Assembly (NCBI RefSeq): GCF_963082655.1
Contig: NC_081552.1
Coordinates: forward strand, 122,116,458 to 122,180,457
Direction: 5' to 3'
DNA: 64,000 nucleotides
Source of the DNA: Stomoxys calcitrans
Taxonomy: Eukaryota; Arthropoda; Insecta; Diptera; Muscidae
Translations under genes and position numbers: made by a program
Shown: positions 57,330 through 64,000 of the stretch, one piece after another
How the letters are laid out: the number at the start of each line of letters is the position of its first letter
How positions within the stretch are numbered: the first letter of the stretch is position 1
Notes under the pieces: model-generated
The model's database searches: none
What the model was told of the DNA's origin: nothing
Seen by the model: only the letters and a program-made list of their open reading frames with translations

Positions 57330-60115
57330 CTGGTTGTTGTTGTTGTTGTAGCAGTTTATTGTGTTCTATCTTTCGTCTGCTTGATTCTGTTGAGTGTCAA
57401 GACTCTGGAACTCTGCGACTAAGATGGGGTGCGTCCACAGAGATCTGGGTCTGAGTCGAGTGGGTCTGGCCGGGCAGTTAAACAGGCGACGTGTATCGTG
57501 CGGTCCCTGGTTTTCGGGACATACATCTTGCACGTCGGCATCAATCCTAGCTCTGTGGAAATTGAGGCGGCTGCATCTGCCGGAATGTAATTGAGCCAGA
57601 ACCACTCCGGTTTGCCGGGGAAGGTCGATTTCTTCGGGTGCAATGGGAGGCGGTCGTTCTCCAAGATTACATTCACCCGGTAACTATTTATAGCATCTGC
57701 TACCGTGTCAGCATGACTCTTGTCTAGACCTGGTTGATATGCCGCTTGATCTAGAGGTTCTCTCTTGTAGCGCTGAACCTCACGCTCTAGATCATGTGGA
57801 TCTACCTTAAGGCTTCTGGGCGGTGGATTTCTATCCACGAGATGATAATTTGGATGGTTTCTGCGATAACAGCCCAAAAGGTATTGCTTTGACGGCATGT
57901 AGTTATGTCTTCGTACTGGTAGGATCTTTGTCTCCTGATGGAAGTGGTCTACATGAGAATTGAGGAGACAGCCCGTCGCAGTTCGGAGGGCGGCATTCTG
58001 ACAGGTCTGAATATTATTCTACTGCGTGTCACAAAGTTGACGAGACCGCACTGGAGCTGCATAACTTACCACAGACCGGCCAATTGCTTTGTAAGTGGTC
58101 AACAAGGTTTCTTTGTCTGCACCCCAAGTGCTGCCAGCAAGATTGCTGTGCCATGTGAGGAGAATGTGTAAGAGCTGTCAAATGTGACGCCAAGTATTTT
58201 GGGACACTTGATGGTCGAAATCATTTCTCCATCGACCATCACAGTCAGCTCAGTATTCACCTCACGCGCATTTGTAGTGAATAATGTGGCTGAAGATTTG
58301 GTGGCGGATATCTCCATATTTCTTGCAGCGAAATATGAGGCAAGCTCGTTGTGATAGACGTTCAACCTATCGCAGATGTCATCAATGGGTGGGGGGCCTG
58401 ATGCCATGATCGTACAATCGTCCGCATATGATACCATCTCTATACCGTCTGGAGGAGGTGGAATGGAGGATAGATAGAGGTTAACAGTGCCGGAGATATC
58501 ACCCCATCTTGGGGATTTCGCTGTTTCACTCTACGGTCCTTCGAGTTCTTATACCTAAATTCCACAAATGACTGGCGACCACACGGATAATTCGCGACCC
58601 ATCGTTTCAGGCCTGGCTGGAAGGACGTGTTGGCGATGTCCTTAAATAATTTGGCATTTCTGACCGTGTCGAATGCCTTCGATAAGTCCAGTGCCACGAG
58701 GACCGTCCTATCACATGGCCTGGGCTGATTGAAGCCACGGCAAATGTGTGTGGTGATGGCATGCAAAGCTGTTGTTGTGCTGTGCAGTCTCCGTAATCCA
58801 TGTTGATGCTCGGCGAATGGAAATTCGTCGGGGCCCAACGCCTTAGAAGATTTGGCGCCACGGATGACATTCGTAATTTCGCCCACTGTAAATTGCGATG
58901 GCTGTTCATCGGCTCGGAGACCACGAATACGGCGAATGGCTCTCCTCCTTGCCCTGTCTCTCTCGGGATGCACAATAAATTGACGGTTGAACAACCTGGC
59001 GCATCTCTTCGGATCAGTCACGGTTATTTCGCCAAAAGTGACTGAGGTCCTGTCATCCCGTCTACCGGGGTTCGAGAGTGACTTAACAGTGGCCCACAGT
59101 TTGCCTACATCGGTGCCTAAGTTACATTGCTCTAAGTGTTCCAGCCACAAATTCCGCTTATGTTCGTTGACTACCCTGTTTATTTCCAGATTCAGCTCGC
59201 TGATTCTGGGTTTGGCGGGGTCCATAGCACGAATCCCATCACGCTCGTCTGCGAGTACCAATGCTTGCGCCGGGAAATTGGGTCGCACTTGGGGTATTCG
59301 ACCGGCTGGTATAAAGCGAGCGGCTGCTGCGTTAATGATGTCGCGGAATTTCCTCTCGGCCACAAGCACATCAGAGGGGGGTGGCAGCTCACTGAAGCGG
59401 CGATCGGTATAATCTCTGAAGCCAGTCCAATCGGCCTTCTTACAATTGATAAACGTCCGGCGCTCAGAGGTTATGAAGTCGGGTGGTCGGTCGATGGTGA
59501 GAATTATGGGGAGGTGGTCTGACCCATAAGAGATGACAGCTTGCCTGGATACGTCACTCAGGAGATCAGGGGATGCAATTGAGTTGTTTGGCGATCTTCT
59601 GCACCGTAATCCTCGTGGGGGCATCCTCATTCATTGTGCAAAACTTGGAGCTCTCTATCTGCTCTGCCAAAGCTATGCCACGCTGGTCGTTATAAAGGGG
59701 AGAGTGCCATGACGTGTGATGCGCATTTACATCCCCTAGAACCAGACGATTATGGCCAGATAGTAACCCACTTATGCCGGGGTTGTAAGCCTGGCCATTA
59801 ATCGGGACACAGCTACCGACCGGCGGTATATACACGTTGTATATCTCTATCTCGGCAGTACCAGACCTGACTGCTATCCCTATACATTCCATGTAGGGGT
59901 CACTAGCGTCAAGTGCAGGCGAGATAGGTCTATACTGCACGGAATGGTGTATAACGAAGGCCGATATCCCACCTCCATTTCTTGAGCGATCCTTACGTAC
60001 TACGTTGTAACCGTGACAACTGTGCAAGCTGCAGGTGTTGGTCAGCTTTGTCTCCTGGATCGCTGCGACCAATATGCTCTTCTTCTTTTGAATTTGGAAG
60101 GAGATTTGCTGCAAA
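57330..60115 (-). pseudogene. Jockey-like ORF2 (endonuclease-RT), nearly full length but broken
   Basis: Minus strand order. Endonuclease: AAIQETKLTN, NGGGISAFVIHHS, VLGDVNAHHTSWHS (60063-59680), then frameshift and GSDHLPIILTIDRPP (59530). Linker: 59450-58880. RT: ALGPDEFPFAEHQHGLRRLH, VALDLSKAFDTVRNAKLF, DGVISPALL (58850-58480), frameshift, and MVSYADDCTIMASGP (58437) with the YADD box. End: Cys/His block VCPENQGPHDTRRLFNC and DTQQNQADE (57530-57370). The 3' UTR has GTTGTTGTTGTTG on the plus strand at 57332. Between GPDE and FPFAEHQHG the usual ~75-80 residues (including PLLKPGK and YRPISLL) are missing: an in-frame deletion in the fingers. About three frameshifts prevent function. Confidence 0.85.
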
Positions 60116-60707
60116 TCTCCTCAAATAAGTAGATATAAGACCTCTTGAAGTATATATAGCCTTGATGTTATAATTAATCAATATCTAGTTAGCAATAATC
60201 CATCAATATCTAGTAATGGACAATCTGCGATCTCTATTTGTCTGTCTTTCAGTAAGTTCGTTCGCTTGACTGTTCGTCTTAAGTCTATCTAGCTGTAAAT
60301 CAATGAAGACATTGATTTAGTTTGTAGATCTGACCTTAATCAGCATGTTATTATCAATCCTGCAATTTCTTTCGTCTGTATTTTAGTAAGTAATCTTGTG
60401 TCTACGAAGCTGTAGAAAGACAGTTTGATACAAAAAATTTTAAACATTGTACTTTAATACAAGATTTAATAAAATCGAACTTCTATGAAAATTTTATTTT
60501 TTTAAAAAATGCTTGTCGGTAAAGGGTCTAACACTATATGTTCTCGTCTTATGACATGCCAAATATTGCTTTTGTTACAGTTGCACACTTAGTGGGATAC
60601 GAGTGAATGTAACATAAGACAATCACTTTTCAAAAAGCTTACGCATGCCTTTTTTTGTGCAATTAGAGCGGTGCTCTATTTCTTTTGACAAAAACATAAA
60701 GAAATCT
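60116..60707. other. No gene recognised
   Basis: AT-rich. AGACCTCTTGAAGTATATAT and GCCTTGATG at 60137-60168 faintly resemble a Helentron 5' block. Nothing else was recognised. Confidence 0.4.
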
Positions 60708-61593
60708 GGGTTCCGTATAGTTTCAGCTCTTCCTGTTCTAACTTCTAGAATTCCAAACAAGGCAACCAAACTCTAGTTTTTTTTTTCCAAAGCAGAAAAA
60801 TGGTTTTATTTCGCGAATTGGTTCTTTCAAGACAAATTTTCATCTCTGTTCCGAGGGACTATGCTTGTTCATCATCAAGAAATATACACTTGGCAGAAAA
60901 AGTATTCGTGCAATACATTAACGGTTTAATGCAAATTTTAGTCGTAATGCATGCAATTTTTTGTTAGAAATTCCTGTATTTTTATCTATTTTCCTTAAGT
61001 TATATATTATTTTTAGCCTTCAAAAAAGATTTGTTTATGTTTACATATTGCTTACACTAAGAAAAACAAAATAATTAAAATAATTCGACAGAAAAAAGTA
61101 TTTGTGCACATTTAGTAACTTTGTATCTATTTATTACTGGGTTCCGTATAGTTTCGGGTTCCGTATAGTTTCGGCTCTTCCTGTTCTAACTTCTAGAATT
61201 CCAAACAAGGGACCAAACTCTAGTTTTTTTTCCAAAGCAGAAAAATGATTTTATTTCGCGAATTGGTTCTTTCAAGTCAAATTTTCATCTCTGTTCCGAG
61301 GGACTATGCTTGTTCATCATCAAGAAATATACACTTGCCAGAAAAAGTATTCGTGCAATACATTAACGGTTTAATGCCAATTTTAGTCGTAATGCATGCA
61401 ATTAGGACAATTTTTTGTTAGAAATTCCTGTATTTTTATGTATTTTCCTTATGTTGTGTATTATTTTTAGCCTTCACAAAAGATTTGTTTATGTTTACAT
61501 ATTGCTTACACTAAGAAAAACAAAATAATTAAAATAATTCGACAGAAAAAAGTATTCGTACACATTTAGTAACTTTGTATCTATTTATTACTA
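60708..61593 (+). repeat. Tandem duplication of ~440 bp containing a Tc1-like remnant
   Basis: 60708-61138 and 61156-61593 are direct copies starting GGGTTCCGTATAGTTTC and ending ATCTATTTATTACT. An extra GGGTTCCGTATAGTTTC (61139-61155) sits between them. Inside each copy ACACTTGGCAGAAAAAGTAT and CGACAGAAAAAAGTATT..GTACACATTTAGT look like the two ends of a Tc1-type miniature element, but in direct, not inverted, order. The second copy has an extra 9 bases near 61400. Confidence 0.8.
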
Positions 61594-61754
61594 GCATAAA
61601 TTTTAGTGGGAAAGCATCAGTATTCTATCAGTGCATTAAAAATCATTTCCAAGTTCTATTTTACAAATTTCTGAAAACGCATTGAAGCAAAAACATACAT
61701 AATACCTGCAAATATTGAATGTTTTAATGCTAACCGGACCATCTGTTTTTGGGT

Positions 61755-62172
61755 AAAACCATGTTTCCACCTGGGTCATATCTGGATTTGCGACGACATT
61801 TCAGAAATCTCGTGTTTTGCAACGAGGTTTCCCATACATTTTCAATTGAAGAGATTTGCAGCAAATCTTCCAAATTCAAATGCAACACTGCGTTTGCATT
61901 GAATACCGGTTATTATTGGGATTTTTGGGCAGCACTTTTTCTTAACATCCGAAAATTTCTTATTGAAATTATAAAATTTAGTGGTAATATAATAAAATCG
62001 TTTCACAAACATAATTACCGACCGCAATGTATATGCCGAACACATTAAAAATGCTAATCATAATAAAAACGCTGTCAAAAATATCACTCTTGACAAATAA
62101 AAACCGCATAATTCGTTTGGAGATTACTTCAATTTAAGTGGATATGGGCTATAGTGGAAACATGGTTTAAAA
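61755..62172 (+). mobile_element. MITE family M, copy 2, complete-looking (~415 bp)
   Basis: Ends AAACCATGTTTCCACCTGGG and ATAGTGGAAACATGGTTTAA form an inverted repeat of about 15-17 bases. The interior matches 56508-56900 in reverse. The frames inside are not genes. Confidence 0.7.
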
Positions 62173-62595
62173 AATACTTTAATGGGGCTCATTAACTGCG
62201 GAATTCAACGCAAAACGTTGCACATATATACATACATATGTTGTTCCCATTTACTCTTATTATTTTGAATTAAAAAAGTGATTAAAATTGTTTCAACTGT
62301 TCACTATACTTGCACTGAAAATATTTACGTCCGTTCACTTCCGCGATCAACAGCTGTAACAGAATGATAATTTGCGTAATAGATGAAAAGGGGCAAACTT
62401 TTTTAAATTTTAATTACGAAAAACCTCTTATAAGAGCTATAGATCAATCAAAGAAAATACCATTTTGTACGTTTAAGTACCTTAATGTTCGAATTTCAGA
62501 ACATTCTTCTAGTCGGCTGAAATATATTCTCAAGGTGTGTCTACTACCAAAATTTCAGAGGTGTAGCTACGTTCGTAAAGAATATACCATTTTTT

Positions 62596-63250
62596 CGTTT
62601 TAGTACTTAAATGTATGAATTCCAAAAAATAGTATATACTACCAAGGTTTAACTGTATCGCATTTTAAGAGCTGTAGCTCAATCTCTAAAAAAGTACCAT
62701 TTTGTTCGTTTGGTATCTAAATGTACAAATTGCAAAAAAATCCTTTAGTCTCTTGATATAGTTTGGGTATATATTGCCAGGTGTTGTTAAAACCGCATCT
62801 ATTGTCCGATTTTGCTGAAATTTGACATAGAAAATTCTACCTCGGCCGAGCCAAATATGGTTCATGTCGGGCTATATAGATCGATCTGCTGATTTTGGGT
62901 GTTGATCCCAAAAGCATTTTTACGTTTTAGTACTTAAATGTATGAATTTCAAAAAATAGCTCCTAGTATATACTACCAAGATTTAACTGTATCGCATTTT
63001 AAGTGCTGTAGCTCAATCTCTAAAAAAGTACCATTTTGTTCGTTTTGGTATCTAAATGTACAAATTGCAAAAAAAAATCCTTTAGCCTCTTGATATAGTT
63101 TGGGTATATATTGCCAGGTGTTGTTAAAACCGCATCTATTGTCCGATTTTGCTGAAATTTGACATAGAAAATTCTACCTCGGCCGAGCCAAATATGGTTC
63201 ATGTCGGGCTATATAGACCGATCTGCTGATTTTGGGTGTTGATCCCAAAA
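62596..63250 (+). repeat. Tandem duplication of ~325 bp
   Basis: 62596-62915 and 62923-63250 are direct copies with few differences. Shared stretches include TTTAACTGTATCGCATTTTA, TTTGGGTATATATTGCCAGG and CTCGGCCGAGCCAAATATGG. Each contains the perfect palindrome CTCGGCCGAG. No gene was found. Confidence 0.85.
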
Positions 63251-63884
63251 TCATGACATAATTGAATGATTGAATATATCTTGCAAAAAAGCAACCAAGC
63301 ACCACATATACTTCGGCGCACGCGCATTTTTAGTAGCTGCTAAAAACAGCAAGAACACAGCCACAGAACAAAATTTGCTAAATTCAATATAAAACGTGTT
63401 GCAAAGCCACAAATGCACAAATGAACAAAAAAATCTAAAATAAATTTCTAATCTTATAATCTTTTATATATTTTTTACTGGCGTATTTTGTAGGAAAATG
63501 TTATCAGCTGTTTATTTTCCCGTGTATTGCAATGAATTCGCAAAACATACCAACAGCGGAAGCGGTGGATTTGAGTGTTGTAAATTAAATCAAAATTCTA
63601 TGTAAAAAATTAATTATTAAGATATGATTACATATGCAGCAATGTATTATATATAACAATTTTAAAAAACATTTCCAAATTATAATAAAGTCAGTGCATT
63701 TATTATCAATTCGCAGAGGCAAGTCTGATCCATTTCAAACAGCAAATTTTTTGCGATTTTCGATTGTCAGAACATAAATAAAGCTGAATTCGCCAAATTC
63801 TTACGATTGCGGTTATCGGAGCATGGGCCTATATAAAGGGTGCTTAAATTTTGAAATCACGTTTACTCTTCAGCCCAACTCTAA
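63251..63884. other. No gene recognised
   Basis: AT-rich spacer without a recognised repeat end or coding signal. Confidence 0.45.
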
Positions 63885-64000
63885 TTGATTTGGGAATATC
63901 CCCAAAACCCGTTTACACTACGATTAAAGTGAGTTTTCATTGTGAACTGCATTTTTGTTATATTCAGCATATATATTGTGGTCAAAAATTACTTGGTGAA
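63885..64000 (-). mobile_element. MITE family M, copy 3, cut by window edge
   Basis: Phrases CCCGTTTACACTACGATTAA, TGTTATATTCAGCATATATA and TTGTGGTCAAAAATTA match 56560-56665 in the same orientation. Confidence 0.55.

Noticed and set aside
61749..62048. 99-residue plus-strand frame as a gene
   Set aside because: It lies wholly inside a MITE with inverted ends, and the frame is not kept in the sister copy at 56508.

Overview
This is eukaryotic, AT-rich, repeat-dominated DNA. It looks like a brachyceran fly, probably a muscid such as Stomoxys or Musca. Evidence: DINE-1/mini-me type Helentrons with the (GTCY)n microsatellite core; Tc1, jockey-, I/LOA- and RTE-type elements in their usual fly forms; a copia relic joined to half of an initiator tRNA; an insect-type FoxP exon; and a RhoGDI relic. 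The species assignment is inference. No bacterial, operon-like or CRISPR-like structure is present.

Host genes are sparse. The one well-supported host coding piece is a terminal exon of FoxP (50666-50986, +): the C-terminal half of a forkhead domain plus a short tail, after a clear splice acceptor. No other FoxP exon was recognised, so the sequence to its left may be FoxP intron. A broken N-terminal piece of RhoGDI lies at about 54990-55290 (-). Nearly everything else is transposable elements in several layers.

Layout. 1-4164: Helentrons plus a small MITE. 4258-8345: I/LOA-like non-LTR pieces, two of them head-to-head. 8350-11315: jockey-like 3' fragment, RTE fragment, Helentron. 11410-16395: one I/LOA-like element carrying an apparently intact Tc1 (11465-13105) and a 597-bp foldback element (15023-15619). 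16396-21137: tandem segmental duplication. 21250-25410: MITE and an EnSpm/CACTA-like relic split by a second foldback copy in the flipped orientation. 25612-33900: three-level nest (repeat R, Helentron 1, Helentron 2), an inverted duplication and a 378-bp TA microsatellite. 34165-43620: repeat R, I/LOA 5' end, and a jockey-like element interrupted by an RTE element and a second-family Helentron. 43711-45869: scrambled, partly palindromic copia relic ending in a 39-nt tRNA-iMet half and an LTR. 45870-49500: Helentrons and an I/LOA 3' end. 49501-55290: FoxP exon, repeat R copies, RhoGDI relic. 55291-64000: MITE family M, a jockey-like ORF2 relic and local tandem duplications.

The most unusual item is the copia relic. 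Its LTR is joined to a complete 39-nt 5' half of tRNA-iMet, the same primer fragment known for Drosophila copia. Beside it lies a roughly 183-bp inverted repeat of copia RNase H sequence that would fold into a hairpin RNA if transcribed. The nested insertions also allow relative dating of several events. All coordinates and identities come from reading by eye; no alignment or database search was run.
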